Of a stretch of DNA of 64,000 nt, positions 46,128-53,605 are shown piece after piece. Location of the stretch: assembly GCA_030695565.1 (NCBI GenBank), contig JAUYRZ010000056.1:23741-87740 (forward strand), written 5' to 3'. The position numbers and the translations under genes were made by a program. The DNA comes from Archangium sp. GTDB taxonomy: Bacteria > Myxococcota > Myxococcia > Myxococcales > Myxococcaceae. Below the pieces are notes generated by a model, which had not been told where the DNA came from, ran no database searches, and saw nothing but the letters and a program-made list of their open reading frames with translations. The first letter of the stretch is position 1. Each line of letters starts with the position of its first letter.

Positions 46128-46636
46128 ATCGGTTCTCCCATCGCTGGAACGAGGCCTGGCCGCAAACTCCACCGATCGCGTGGCTGCTTCGGGACCGGTT
46201 CCCGGAACGTTGGGTTCGCTTTCATTCGCTTCCAGAGTCGAAGCGCTACGCCGAGAACGATCTGGAGCATCTCGAGGTAGTCCGGCGTCACCACGCCGTG
46301 CTCGAGACTCGCGTGGTGACCGTCACGGTGCGTTACCCGGAGGAGGAATACTCGCCTGCGCTGGCAGCAGAGCCGTGGCCCTCGCCAGGGGTCGCCGAAG
46401 AACTCGGGGTGGGGCAACTCTTCGTGAACGAGGGGCCGCTGTCCGCTGTGAACGGCCTGCTGCGCATGGTGGCGAATGACGAGTGCAGGGGCGTGATGAT
46501 CCTGCCGATCGATCTCGCGTGGATCTTCCACCCCTACGACGGCGGCGCCGACGTCATCACGGCGACCTCGGCAGAGCGCGATTTGCTCTCGACTCGGTTC
46601 TCGTCATGGCGCTCAGCCCGCCCCGACGGGCTTTGA
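46124..46636 (+). CDS. DUF3885 domain protein
   Basis: A 170-residue soluble protein starting with GTG that overlaps the stop codon of the nitrilase gene by four bases. Family-like features: RFSHRWNEAWPQTPPIAWLL at the N-terminus, a central WVRFHSLPESKRYAEN, and the C-terminal HPYDGGADVI. No function is known. The tight overlap suggests cotranslation with the nitrilase. The degraded copy of this region further right lacks this gene entirely. Confidence 0.75.
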   Translation: MNRFSHRWNEAWPQTPPIAWLLRDRFPERWVRFHSLPESKRYAENDLEHLEVVRRHHAVLETRVVTVTVRYPEEEYSPALAAEPWPSPGVAEELGVGQLFVNEGPLSAVNGLLRMVANDECRGVMILPIDLAWIFHPYDGGADVITATSAERDLLSTRFSSWRSARPDGL

Positions 46637-46649
46637 GCTGCCGGCCGGG

Positions 46650-46973
46650 CTAACCCGAGAACGCACGGCAGTCAGGGCACCGTTCGCCGGACTGCGCGAG
46701 GATCAAGCCGCACTCCTTGCAGCGCGGCTGCCGGGTCTCGCGTTCACCGTGCGTGCGTGGCGTGAACTGGCACTTGAGCACGCCGTTCAAAATCCACCCG
46801 GGCAACGCGCCCATCGCTCCATAGAGAATGAGCTCGTAGCTCCCGAAGAACACCGTCCCACCGGCGGGGCCCACCTTGTACGAGAGCTGCAAGTAGACGG
46901 AGAGCATCGCACCCGCCCCCATCAACAGGCCCGTCACGATGTTGATCCGCTGAGCCCACTGGTTCTCGCTCAC
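46650..46973 (-). CDS. Small membrane protein with C-terminal zinc ribbon
   Basis: A 107-residue protein starting with GTG at 46973. Two hydrophobic segments (INIVTGLLMGAGAMLSVYL and FFGSYELILYGAMGALPGWIL) are followed by a cytoplasmic-looking zinc ribbon CKECGLILAQSG then CPDC. Family not recognised. The gene follows the PIN-toxin fragment by 10 bases on the same strand. About 35 bases of its 3' end, including the stop codon, recur at 47459-47494. Confidence 0.6.
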   Translation of the reverse strand: MSENQWAQRINIVTGLLMGAGAMLSVYLQLSYKVGPAGGTVFFGSYELILYGAMGALPGWILNGVLKCQFTPRTHGERETRQPRCKECGLILAQSGERCPDCRAFSG

Positions 46974-46983
46974 TGCGGCACAG

Positions 46984-47275
46984 TCAACGCTTGAAAGGGT
47001 TGTGCACGTCAACTCCCATCGACCCAAAGTCGCTCGTGTTGCGGGTCACGACGATCAGGCTGTGCACCTTCGCCGTTGCGGCGAGCAGGCCATCGACCAC
47101 CGGCCGGAGCGTCGGCACTCCGAGTCGGCTCCATTCTTCAGCGACCTGCTCTGTGACCTCGAGCGTTCTTCCAGCAAATCCCACACGCACCTGATCGAGC
47201 CATCGGCTCAGTGCTCGCGCCTGGTCGGGGTCTTTCCGGGCCAGAAGATCGACTCCGCGCCGCACGCCGATCACC
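46984..47275 (-). pseudogene. PIN-domain (VapC-like) toxin fragment, N-terminus missing
   Basis: The frame reads GVRRGVDLLARKDPDQARAL, then VVDGLLAATAKVHSLIVVTR and NTSDFGSMGVDVHNPFKR, the C-terminal two thirds of a VapC/FitB-type PIN nuclease. The acidic residue of VVDG and the TRN..DF motif are kept. The first third, with the opening catalytic Asp (usually xLDTNxxSE), is absent: homology stops near 47275, where a remnant of the nitrilase gene begins. An open frame continues to 47475 but is translated antisense nitrilase sequence. No antitoxin gene is adjacent. Almost certainly inactive. Confidence 0.75.
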
Positions 47276-47447
47276 AGGGCAAACACCCCAAGGAGCGCCT
47301 CACCTGGCGTCACGCGATGGTCGTCGACCCGTGGGCCTGGTGGTGGCGCGCGCGTCGGAAGGGGAAGGCCTGCCGATGGCGGAACTCGACCTCGAGTACC
47401 TCGCAAAGGTGCGCCGCACCCTGCCCGCCCTCCAGCACCGGCGTCTT
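47272..47447 (+). pseudogene. Frameshifted duplicate of the nitrilase 3' end
   Basis: About 175 bases closely match 45954-46124: both encode QG(R/K)HPK(D/E)RLTW and end VRRTLPALQHRR. A one-base loss near 47335 (GTGGGCCTGG against GTGGGGTCTGG) breaks the frame and the stop codon is gone. It abuts the PIN fragment on the left and the zinc-ribbon remnant on the right. Confidence 0.85.
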
Positions 47448-47458
47448 GAGCGGAAGCG

Positions 47459-47494
47459 CTACCCTGAGAACGCACGACAGTCAGGGCACCGCTC
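47459..47494 (-). pseudogene. Duplicate of the 3' end of the zinc-ribbon gene
   Basis: The minus strand again encodes ERCPDCRAFSG and stop, as at 46650-46685, with a few synonymous changes (TCGGGT/TCAGGG). It lies 11 bases from the nitrilase remnant, whereas in the intact locus the DUF3885 gene separates the two. Confidence 0.8.
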
Positions 47495-47838
47495 GTGGGT
47501 CAGCTTGGTTTTCAACGGCGAACCGCAGCCCTCCATGACAGTGGTGTTTGAGGAACTCTGCGCCGCGCCGCGCCGCCTCCTTCTCAGTCTTCGGACGAGG
47601 TGCACCCGGGACCCTTTTCCAAGTCGTAGCAACCCTGTTGTCACGCTTAGCAACAGGGTTGCTACACCCGGGAAAGGTCCACCGGCCTCAGCCGAGGATC
47701 CTCGTTGCGCGCCGAGAGCCTGCACAAGCGAGCACGAACGAGATCTCTCTTCCACCACGCATCATGAAGGCAGCACCTCGCTCACAACGGATACCAATAC
47801 TCGCACTCATCGCTCGCGAAGCGGCTCTGTAGCCCTGT
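47495..47838. other. Gene-poor stretch of 344 bases
   Basis: No credible coding sequence was found on either strand. The only structured element is the long hairpin at 47609-47680. Codon and frame signals are weak, in keeping with decayed or rearranged DNA between the duplicated fragments and the small antitoxin-like gene. Confidence 0.6.
47609..47680. repeat. Long hairpin with perfect 15-base inner arms
   Basis: GTAGCAACCCTGTTG and CAACAGGGTTGCTAC are exact reverse complements around a 10-base loop. An outer imperfect stem (GGACCCTTTTCC with GGGAAAGGTCC) extends it to about 72 bases. Its composition is less GC-rich than its surroundings. It could be a small mobile palindromic repeat, a structured RNA or a terminator. 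Confidence 0.7.
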
Positions 47839-48084
47839 TCAAATCTGAGTTTCGCGACCTACGTCCCGGGGCCGTGCGACTGCGGCATCGAACGCCTCAT
47901 CCGAAACATCGAGGTCCATCGCGAGAAGGTCTCCCACGCTGCGGCTGGGCTCCACGGTGCGACTGGCCTCGCGCCTCAGCACCAGCGCGAGCCCGCGAAT
48001 CAAGGCGGCATCCGATGCGGGCACCAGGACTCGGACTCGCACCAGCCGTTTGCGCATCGTCGCGCTGCGTTGGGACCCTTTCAT
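47839..48084 (-). CDS. Small antitoxin-like protein, unknown
   Basis: An 81-residue basic protein starting at the Met of MKGSQRSATMRKRLVRVRV, or at the second Met. The core LVPASDAALIRGLALVLRRE looks like one strand plus helix, reminiscent of ribbon-helix or small antitoxin proteins; the C-terminal half is acidic (LLAMDLDVSDEAFDAA). The longer open frame beyond 48084 is antisense to the next gene. It is on the same strand as, and upstream of, the PIN fragment, so it might be the remnant of a toxin-antitoxin pair, but that is inference. Confidence 0.45.
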   Translation of the reverse strand: MKGSQRSATMRKRLVRVRVLVPASDAALIRGLALVLRREASRTVEPSRSVGDLLAMDLDVSDEAFDAAVARPRDVGRETQI

Positions 48085-48156
48085 GAGCAAAAAGTAACCT
48101 GAAACATGGCCACCGACACGGAGGGCAATTTCCCACGAGCGAGGTATAGGACGGAC

Positions 48157-48954
48157 ATGTCTTCTGCGCGGGTCCCTGCCCTGCTGATGTTCGCCTTGCT
48201 CTCCGGCTGCGCCACCGCGCAACTCGTCGGCGATCGCGCGTTCACGCCTGAAGATCCGCAGGTCGCACGCACCGTGGTGATCGAGCCGCTGTTCGAACTC
48301 GCCGAGCTGCAGACCACCACCCGCACCGAATACGCCACGCTCGGCACGGGCTACGGCAACCCGGGCCTCGGCTTCGGCTCGGGCTTCAACACCACCGGCC
48401 CCAGCAACGTGGCCATCACCCGGCAGGTGCAGGAAAAGCCGTTCTTCGCCAAGCCCCTCACGCTGGTCGAGCTGCAGCACCGCACCATCGCCGAAGTGCA
48501 GCGCCGCCGGCCGAGCTGGCGGGTAACCTCGACGTCGGGTGCGCCGCTGCTCAAGGGCAACGTGACGGTGGTGCGCACCATCATCGAAGGCAACGACACC
48601 GTCGCCAGCGATCGCACCCTGAAGAACCTGGCGTTCGGTTTTGGCCTCGTCATCTGGCCGCTCCAGTTCTTCAACCTGAACCCGGTCGAAGAGACCGTGC
48701 GCGTGTACGGCCTGGTCGAACGCTTCGAAATCGACGCGACCTCGCTGCAGCAGCGCCTCGTGAAGTACCCCAGCCAGCCCGACTTCGCGGTCAACCTGGC
48801 GAACGTGACGCCGCTGCGCCGGCAGTTCGGGCTCGACGTGACCTACGAAGAAGGCCTGCTGGCCGACGAACGCCCGCGCGCGAACGTGATGATCGACGGC
48901 TTCGTCGATCGCCTGGCGAGCGCGACCATCGCCTTGGTAGAGGAGCAACCGTGA
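48157..48954 (+). CDS. Lipoprotein, unknown function
   Basis: A 265-residue lipoprotein from ATG at 48157 with signal MSSARVPALLMFALLSGCAT (lipobox LSGC). The mature part starts with VVIEPLFELAELQTTTRTEY, has a Gly/Phe-rich stretch (NPGLGFGSGFN), and a hydrophobic segment FGFGLVIWPLQFFNLNP that may be membrane-associated. No family recognised. It overlaps the following DUF971 gene by four bases (GTGA), suggesting cotranslation. Confidence 0.75.
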   Translation: MSSARVPALLMFALLSGCATAQLVGDRAFTPEDPQVARTVVIEPLFELAELQTTTRTEYATLGTGYGNPGLGFGSGFNTTGPSNVAITRQVQEKPFFAKPLTLVELQHRTIAEVQRRRPSWRVTSTSGAPLLKGNVTVVRTIIEGNDTVASDRTLKNLAFGFGLVIWPLQFFNLNPVEETVRVYGLVERFEIDATSLQQRLVKYPSQPDFAVNLANVTPLRRQFGLDVTYEEGLLADERPRANVMIDGFVDRLASATIALVEEQP

Positions 48955-49286
48955 GCATCTGGGATTCGGTGAAGCCGAAGAAGAAGTCGATCACCGCCAC
49001 CGCCGTCGTGGTCTCGAAGGATCAACTCACGCTCTCCCTGACCTGGAGCGATGGCGCCAACAGCAGCGTGAGCGCGCGCCGCCTGCGTCAGTACTGCCCG
49101 TGCGCCGGCTGCGTCGAAGAGTGGAGCGGCAAGCGCACCTTCGAAGTGGAGACCATCCCCGAAGGCATGAAGATCATCGAGGTGCAGAGCGTGGGGAACT
49201 ACGCCATCTCGTTCACCTTCGGCGATCTCCACAACACCGGCATCTACCAGTGGGAGTACCTCAAGGAGTTGTCGGCGGCGGCCTGA
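48951..49286 (+). CDS. DUF971 domain protein
   Basis: A 111-residue protein starting with GTG inside the stop codon of the upstream lipoprotein gene. DUF971 hallmarks: LTWSDGANSSVSARRLRQYCPCAGC and the C-terminal NYAISFTFGDLHNTGIYQWEYL. The CPCAGC cysteines may bind metal. The domain also occurs as the N-terminal part of gamma-butyrobetaine hydroxylases and near Mrp/ApbC iron-sulfur carriers; stand-alone function is unknown. Its 3' end overlaps the convergent EamA gene by 26 bases. Confidence 0.85.
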   Translation: MSIWDSVKPKKKSITATAVVVSKDQLTLSLTWSDGANSSVSARRLRQYCPCAGCVEEWSGKRTFEVETIPEGMKIIEVQSVGNYAISFTFGDLHNTGIYQWEYLKELSAAA

Positions 49287-50172
49287 CCGGCTCTCTCAAC
49301 ACCTCGCGCCAGGGCACCACGCCCAGCAGCACCCCGCTCACGCACAACACCGCGCCGATGACGCCCAGCACCGTCACCGGCTCACCCAGCCAACCCAACG
49401 CGAGCGTCCACGCCACCACCGGCACCAGCTGGGTGGTCGCGCTGCCCGAGGTCGCGCTGGTGAACCCCATGCCGTAGGTGAAGAGCAGCTGACCTGCGAT
49501 CGAGAGCAGGCCGACCGCGAGGCAGATGAGCAACGGCGTGCCCGACAAAGCGACCCAGCCCGGCAACGCCAGCGGCAGGCTCACCAGGAAACCCACCACG
49601 CAGAACGCAAAGAAGACGGTGGTCGCGTCGGTGTCGTTGCGCAGCTTGCGGATGGCGGTCATCGACGCGCCGCCCGCCACCGCGGAGAGGATGCCGGCGA
49701 TCGCTCCCAGATCTGGAACCAGCGGGTTCGAGACCGAGCCGGTGGAGAAGGTCACGAACACCGCGCCCGACGTGGCGATCACCAGGCCGACCCGCCGCAG
49801 GGGGGTCGAAGTCTCTCCGAGGAACCAGGCCGCGAAGGCCGCCGCGTAGATGGGTGATGAATAGTTGAGCACCGTCGCCGAGGCCGCGCCAAGCCGCTCG
49901 ATCGCGAAGAAGTAGCTCAGCACCGCGATGCCACCCGAGATGCCCCGAAGCCCGAGCAGCTTCCACTGTCCCAGCGCAGGCCGCTGACGCCTTCCCAGAA
50001 ACAGAAAGCCGCACCCCACCACGCCCACCGCGAAACGCACCGTGGCCACCTGGGCCGCCGGAACCTGGCCTGAGAGCAACCGGGTGAGCACCGCCATCAG
50101 CCCGAAGAAGAGCGACGAGACGGCGATGACGGCGATTCCGTTGACGCGAGGTTTCACGACGCCAGCTGCCAT
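49261..50172 (-). CDS. EamA/DMT family transporter
   Basis: A 303-residue inner-membrane protein with about ten helices in two EamA repeats: VNGIAVIAVSSLFFGLMAVL begins the first and VPDLGAIAGILSAVAGGASM the second. The conserved SATVLNYSSPIYAAAFA and ATSGSATTQLVPVVAW blocks are EamA-like. These proteins export amino acids or metabolites; the substrate cannot be read from sequence. The start at 50172 was chosen because upstream frame is antisense to the PEGA gene. Confidence 0.88.
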   Translation of the reverse strand: MAAGVVKPRVNGIAVIAVSSLFFGLMAVLTRLLSGQVPAAQVATVRFAVGVVGCGFLFLGRRQRPALGQWKLLGLRGISGGIAVLSYFFAIERLGAASATVLNYSSPIYAAAFAAWFLGETSTPLRRVGLVIATSGAVFVTFSTGSVSNPLVPDLGAIAGILSAVAGGASMTAIRKLRNDTDATTVFFAFCVVGFLVSLPLALPGWVALSGTPLLICLAVGLLSIAGQLLFTYGMGFTSATSGSATTQLVPVVAWTLALGWLGEPVTVLGVIGAVLCVSGVLLGVVPWREVLREPVRPPPTTP

Positions 50173-50205
50173 ACGCCTGAGCGCGGCCAGAAAACACGGC
50201 ACAAT

Positions 50206-50763
50206 GTGACCGTGACCGACCCGAAGGATGATGACGAGTTGCAGAAGGGGCCCGTGCTGGGGGCCGACGGCACCCTGGAGCAGCGCCTCGCCCGGGTGGA
50301 GCAGCCCCTTCCACCGGCCGAAGAGCGCCTCGAGTTGGCGGAGCGCGCCCCCCAGGTCGTGGAGGAGCGCATCGAGACCTTCCGCGACGAAGCGCCGCCG
50401 CCCGCGCCACGCCGCGGGGCGCTCAAGGTGGTGGTCGCCCTGGTGGCCCTGGGGGCCATCGCGCTGGCAGCGCTCCTGGTCTTCAAGCCGAAGTTCGAGA
50501 GCGCTCCGGACATGGGCGTGCGGGCCAGCTCGCTTTTGAACGAGGCGCTCTCGGGCGACGCGGCTCCGATCATCATCAGCTCCACGCCGACCGGGGCGAC
50601 CGTCTTCATCGACGGAAAGGAGATAGGCCAGACGCCCTGGGCGGGTGACAACCGCTGGGTGGGCGAACCGGCCCTGGTGCTCCAGCTCCCCGGCTACCGG
50701 CCGTGGGAAGGCAAACTCAAGGGAGGCGAGCCCCAAACGCTCGACATCAAGCTCAAGAAGTAA
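50206..50763 (+). CDS. Membrane-anchored PEGA-domain protein
   Basis: A 185-residue protein: acidic cytoplasmic N-terminus (about 1-70, rich in Glu/Pro), one membrane helix LKVVVALVALGAIALAALLV, then a C-terminal PEGA domain (IIISSTPTGATVFIDGKEIG, GEPALVLQLPGYRPWEGKL). PEGA units are common surface modules in deltaproteobacteria. Start is GTG at 50206 or at 50212. It is divergent from the EamA gene by 33 bases and lies 15 bases before the uspA-type gene. Confidence 0.82.
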   Translation: MTVTDPKDDDELQKGPVLGADGTLEQRLARVEQPLPPAEERLELAERAPQVVEERIETFRDEAPPPAPRRGALKVVVALVALGAIALAALLVFKPKFESAPDMGVRASSLLNEALSGDAAPIIISSTPTGATVFIDGKEIGQTPWAGDNRWVGEPALVLQLPGYRPWEGKLKGGEPQTLDIKLKK

Positions 50764-50778
50764 GACCGTGAGCAGGCC

Positions 50779-51213
50779 ATGGTCAAAAACATCCTCGTTG
50801 GAGTCGATGGATCCAAACCCTCGGTCGACGCGTGCCACTTCGCGATGGACCTCGCCTCGCAGACCCAGGCGCAGCTCACGTTTCTGTTCGTGATCGAGAC
50901 GCCCCAGGTGATCCCCGTCGGCCCGCTGTCGGGCTACGTGACCACCTCACCCGCGCGCTCGGAAGACGACGTGAAGAAGGCAGAGGCGCTCGTCCAGCAG
51001 ATCGCCAAGGAGCGGGCCGGGGTGAAGGTGATCACCCGCGTCGAGTTGGGCGAGCCGGTCGACACCATCTGCGAAGTGGCCCGGACGATGGCGGTCGATC
51101 TCGTGGTGGTCGGTGCGCGCGGTCACAACGCAGCGCAGCGTTTCCTGCTCGGCTCGGTGAGCGACCGGGTGGTGCACCACGCGCCCTGCCCCGTGCTGGT
51201 CGTTCGCCGATGA
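50779..51213 (+). CDS. Universal stress protein (UspA family)
   Basis: A 144-residue nucleotide-binding stress protein. It has the N-terminal KNILVGVDGSKPS strand-loop and the ATP-binding pattern GARGHNAAQRFLLGS (G-2X-G-9X-GS) near residue 115, so it is of the ATP-binding class. The C-terminal strand is CPVLVVRR. Its stop codon overlaps the start of the SnoaL-like gene (ATGA), forming a small operon with the PEGA gene upstream. Partner and trigger unknown. Confidence 0.92.
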   Translation: MVKNILVGVDGSKPSVDACHFAMDLASQTQAQLTFLFVIETPQVIPVGPLSGYVTTSPARSEDDVKKAEALVQQIAKERAGVKVITRVELGEPVDTICEVARTMAVDLVVVGARGHNAAQRFLLGSVSDRVVHHAPCPVLVVRR

Positions 51214-51680
51214 GCCACCCCAACGCGCAGCTCGTCACTGATTTCTACACCGCGTTCGCCAGGCAGGATCCCTCTCCGATGCGCGCCGCGTATGCGGCCG
51301 ACGCGCACTTCACAGACCCGGCCTTCCCTGATCTGCGAGGCAAGGCGGTCGGCGACATGTGGACGATGTTGTGCACCAACGCCAAAGAGTTCCGCCTCGA
51401 GTTCCGGGACGTGCAGGCCGACGACACCAGCGGCTCGGCGCACTGGGAGGCGTGGTACCGCTTCGGCGGCAAGCGCAAGGTGCACAACATCATCGACGCG
51501 AAGTTCACCTTCGTGAACGGGCGCATCACCCGCCACGTGGACACCTTCGACTTCTGGCGGTGGAGCCGGCAGGCCCTCGGGCCCGCAGGGTTGTTGCTGG
51601 GGTGGACTCCGATTCTGCGCGGCGCGGTGGCCAGCAAGGCAGGAGCCTCACTCGCGGCCTGGCAGAAGCGGCAGAGCTGA
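51210..51680 (+). CDS. SnoaL-like/NTF2-fold protein
   Basis: A 156-residue protein whose ATG overlaps the uspA stop codon. The NTF2-like pattern is visible: LVTDFYTAFARQDPSPMRAA, FTDPAFPDLRGKAVGDMW, WEAWYRF and RITRHVDTFDFWRW. SnoaL-like members are isomerases, hydrolases or binding proteins with a deep hydrophobic pocket; catalytic residues cannot be assigned here. Translational coupling to the universal stress protein suggests a shared stress role. Confidence 0.8.
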   Translation: MSHPNAQLVTDFYTAFARQDPSPMRAAYAADAHFTDPAFPDLRGKAVGDMWTMLCTNAKEFRLEFRDVQADDTSGSAHWEAWYRFGGKRKVHNIIDAKFTFVNGRITRHVDTFDFWRWSRQALGPAGLLLGWTPILRGAVASKAGASLAAWQKRQS

Positions 51681-51686
51681 TTCGAG

Positions 51687-51716
51687 GCCCTGACCCTCTC
51701 CCAAAGCGAAAGGGTG
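51687..51716. repeat. Short palindromic intergenic repeat between convergent genes
   Basis: CCCTGACCCTCTCCC and AAAGGGTGG arms give a hairpin (ACCCT..AGGGT) between the SnoaL-like gene and sspB. It looks like a truncated copy of the recurring repeat and may terminate both genes. Confidence 0.55.
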
Positions 51717-51717
51717 G

Positions 51718-52221
51718 CTATTTCACGACTCGCAGGTGACCGCGGCGAGGCGCCGTCGGCGGTTCAGGCGGACCCTCGTCGTCATCCGACCGTTTCTCCA
51801 GCACCACTTCACGCAACACGGCTCGGGCCCGCTTCTCCGTCGGCTCGCCCTCTTCACCCTCCGCCGGAGGCAACTTCGCCTTCTCGGTGGCGGCATCGGC
51901 CAGCTCGTGCGGCAGGTCATCGGGGAACATCCAGAACTCACGCGTGGCCAACGACGCGACCGCGTACAGCGCCGACCACGGCACACCGATGGTGAAGCGG
52001 CTGCCACCAAACGACAGCGTCTGCCGCACGCCCCACTCGCTGACTGAGAGATCGGGCGGGTCGAAGCGGTACGAGATGTTCAGCACCAGGTGGTGCTCGG
52101 CGCGGAACTTCTCCGGCACGAGGACCCCGGGGCGGCGGGCGTCGAGGTGGATCTGCGTCATCCCCTGCTCGAGGGATTCCAGCACGCGGTCCTTCTTCTC
52201 TTTGAGTTTCCGGTCGCTCAC
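51718..52221 (-). CDS. sspB: SspB-family adaptor for ssrA-tagged proteins
   Basis: A 167-residue protein. Residues about 10-105 fit the SspB fold: QIHLDARRPGVLVPEKF, HHLVLNISYRF, RQTLSFGGSRFTIGVPWSAL, and REFWMFPDDLP. SspB binds the ssrA tag and the ClpX N-domain to deliver stalled-ribosome products to ClpXP. The C-terminal acidic/Pro-rich tail (EGEEGEPTEKRARAV, RGHLRVVK) matches the flexible ClpX-binding tail, whose last residues are basic/hydrophobic as expected. It follows smpB by 7 bases, so tagging and delivery factors are cotranscribed. Confidence 0.85.
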   Translation of the reverse strand: MSDRKLKEKKDRVLESLEQGMTQIHLDARRPGVLVPEKFRAEHHLVLNISYRFDPPDLSVSEWGVRQTLSFGGSRFTIGVPWSALYAVASLATREFWMFPDDLPHELADAATEKAKLPPAEGEEGEPTEKRARAVLREVVLEKRSDDDEGPPEPPTAPRRGHLRVVK

Positions 52222-52228
52222 GTCTCGT

Positions 52229-52696
52229 TCACCGTCTGCGCATGGCGCGATCCATCTCGCGCTTGGCTTCCCTGTCTTTGATCGTGTCGCGGCGGTCGAG
52301 GCCTGTCTTGCCCTTGCCCAACCCGAGGCGGATCTTGGCTTTGCCGTTCTTGAAGTACATCACCAACGGGACAATCGAATAACCGCGCTCCTTCACTTTC
52401 GTCGCCCAGCGGTCGATCTCGACCCGGTGCAGCAGCAGCTTCCGCTTCCGGATGGGAGTGTGGCTGAAGTTGGACGCCGGTTTGTACGCCCCGATGTGGG
52501 CGTTGCAGAGGAAGAGCTCGTTCCGCTCAGGCTGCGCATACGAGTCAGACAGGCTGGCCTCACCCGCGCGCAGGGCCTTGACCTCGCTGCCGGTCAGCAT
52601 CAAGCCCGCCTCGATGGTGTCATCGATCTGGTAGTCGAAACGCGCTCGGCGGTTCTCGCAGATGAGCTTCTCGTCTGCGTTGGGCTTCTCGGCCAT
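52229..52696 (-). CDS. smpB: SsrA-binding protein SmpB (trans-translation)
   Basis: A 155-residue partner of tmRNA that rescues stalled ribosomes. Conserved blocks: ICENRRARFDYQIDDTIEAG, LTGSEVKALRAGEASLSDSY, and a basic C-terminal tail RRDTIKDREAKREMDRAMRR that mimics mRNA in the decoding channel. The Met at 52696 is preferred over one two codons earlier. The ssrA RNA gene itself was not found nearby. It is directly upstream of sspB on the same strand. Confidence 0.96.
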   Translation of the reverse strand: MAEKPNADEKLICENRRARFDYQIDDTIEAGLMLTGSEVKALRAGEASLSDSYAQPERNELFLCNAHIGAYKPASNFSHTPIRKRKLLLHRVEIDRWATKVKERGYSIVPLVMYFKNGKAKIRLGLGKGKTGLDRRDTIKDREAKREMDRAMRRR

Positions 52697-52741
52697 TCGC
52701 ACCCTGTCTCCGACAATGGCTACTGAATGTCGAGAGGGCTT

Positions 52742-53602
52742 TCAGCCCAGCTGGAGCGCCATGTTGTCGATGAGCCGGGTCTTGCCCACGAAGGCGGCGA
52801 TCAACGCCCTCGCCGGGGCCCCCTCCTCGAGCGTGCTGAGGCTGGTCAGCCGGCTCGCGTCGACGATCTCCACGTAATCTTCGCGCGCCTGCACGCCCTC
52901 GAGTTCGGTGCGAATGAGCGCCACCAGCTTCGAGACGTCTCTTTCGCCCGCCGCGGCCCGATGCTGCGCCGCGAACAACCCGCGTGACAGGGCCAGCGCA
53001 CGAACCCGCTCTTCGGCCGAGAGGTAGCTGTTGCGAGAGCTCATCGCGAGCCCATCTTTTTCGCGAATGGTGGGCATGCCCACGATCTCCACGCCCAGCT
53101 CGAGGTCGGCCGCCAGCCGGGTGATCACCTGGAGCTGCTGGTAGTCCTTCTCGCCGAACAGCGCGACCTCGGGGCGGAAGAGCGCCAGCAACTTGGCCAC
53201 CACCGTCGCCACGCCGCGAAAGTGCCCCGGGCGTTTCTCGCCATCGAGGCCTCGGCTGACCTCTTCGACGTTCACGTACGTCTGGTACCCCGGCGGGTAC
53301 ACCGCGGAGGGCTCGGGCATGTACACCCCGAAGACACCCGCGCTGCCGCACCGCGCGAGATCACCCTCGGCGTCACGTGGGTAGGTGGAGAGATCTTCTT
53401 TCGGCCCGAACTGCGTGGGGTTCACGAAGATCGACGCGGCCACCACGTCGGCGCGCCGGCCGCCTTCGCGCATCAGCGAGAGGTGACCTTCGTGCAGGAA
53501 GCCCATGGTGGGCACCAGCGCGATCCGTTGACCGCGCTGCTGCACCGACTTCACCCAGGCCCGCACCTCACCCGGGCTCCTCCAGATGACCGGAGTGGGC
53601 AC
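52742..53602 (-). CDS. panC: Pantoate--beta-alanine ligase
   Basis: A 286-residue enzyme joining pantoate and beta-alanine with ATP, the last step of pantothenate synthesis. The HIGH-type motif is in MGFLHEGHLSLM, the KMSKS-like loop in AMSSRNSYL, and VGKTRLIDNM closes the sequence. Starts 3 bases after panB, so both are one operon. Length normal for the family. Confidence 0.97.
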   Translation of the reverse strand: MPTPVIWRSPGEVRAWVKSVQQRGQRIALVPTMGFLHEGHLSLMREGGRRADVVAASIFVNPTQFGPKEDLSTYPRDAEGDLARCGSAGVFGVYMPEPSAVYPPGYQTYVNVEEVSRGLDGEKRPGHFRGVATVVAKLLALFRPEVALFGEKDYQQLQVITRLAADLELGVEIVGMPTIREKDGLAMSSRNSYLSAEERVRALALSRGLFAAQHRAAAGERDVSKLVALIRTELEGVQAREDYVEIVDASRLTSLSTLEEGAPARALIAAFVGKTRLIDNMALQLG

Positions 53603-53605
53603 GGG

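Noticed and set aside
46984..47475. Full 163-residue PIN protein
   Set aside because: Residues before about GVRRGVD are antisense of the duplicated nitrilase end; the true N-terminus with its catalytic Asp is absent, so it is kept only as a fragment.
47272..48086. Plus-strand 291-residue frame through the duplicated region
   Set aside because: It begins in an altered frame of the nitrilase remnant and continues through the gene-poor stretch without protein-like features.
47839..48948. A 369-residue minus-strand open frame
   Set aside because: Only the last 81 residues (47839-48084) look like protein; the rest is antisense to the lipoprotein gene with a clear signal peptide at 48157.
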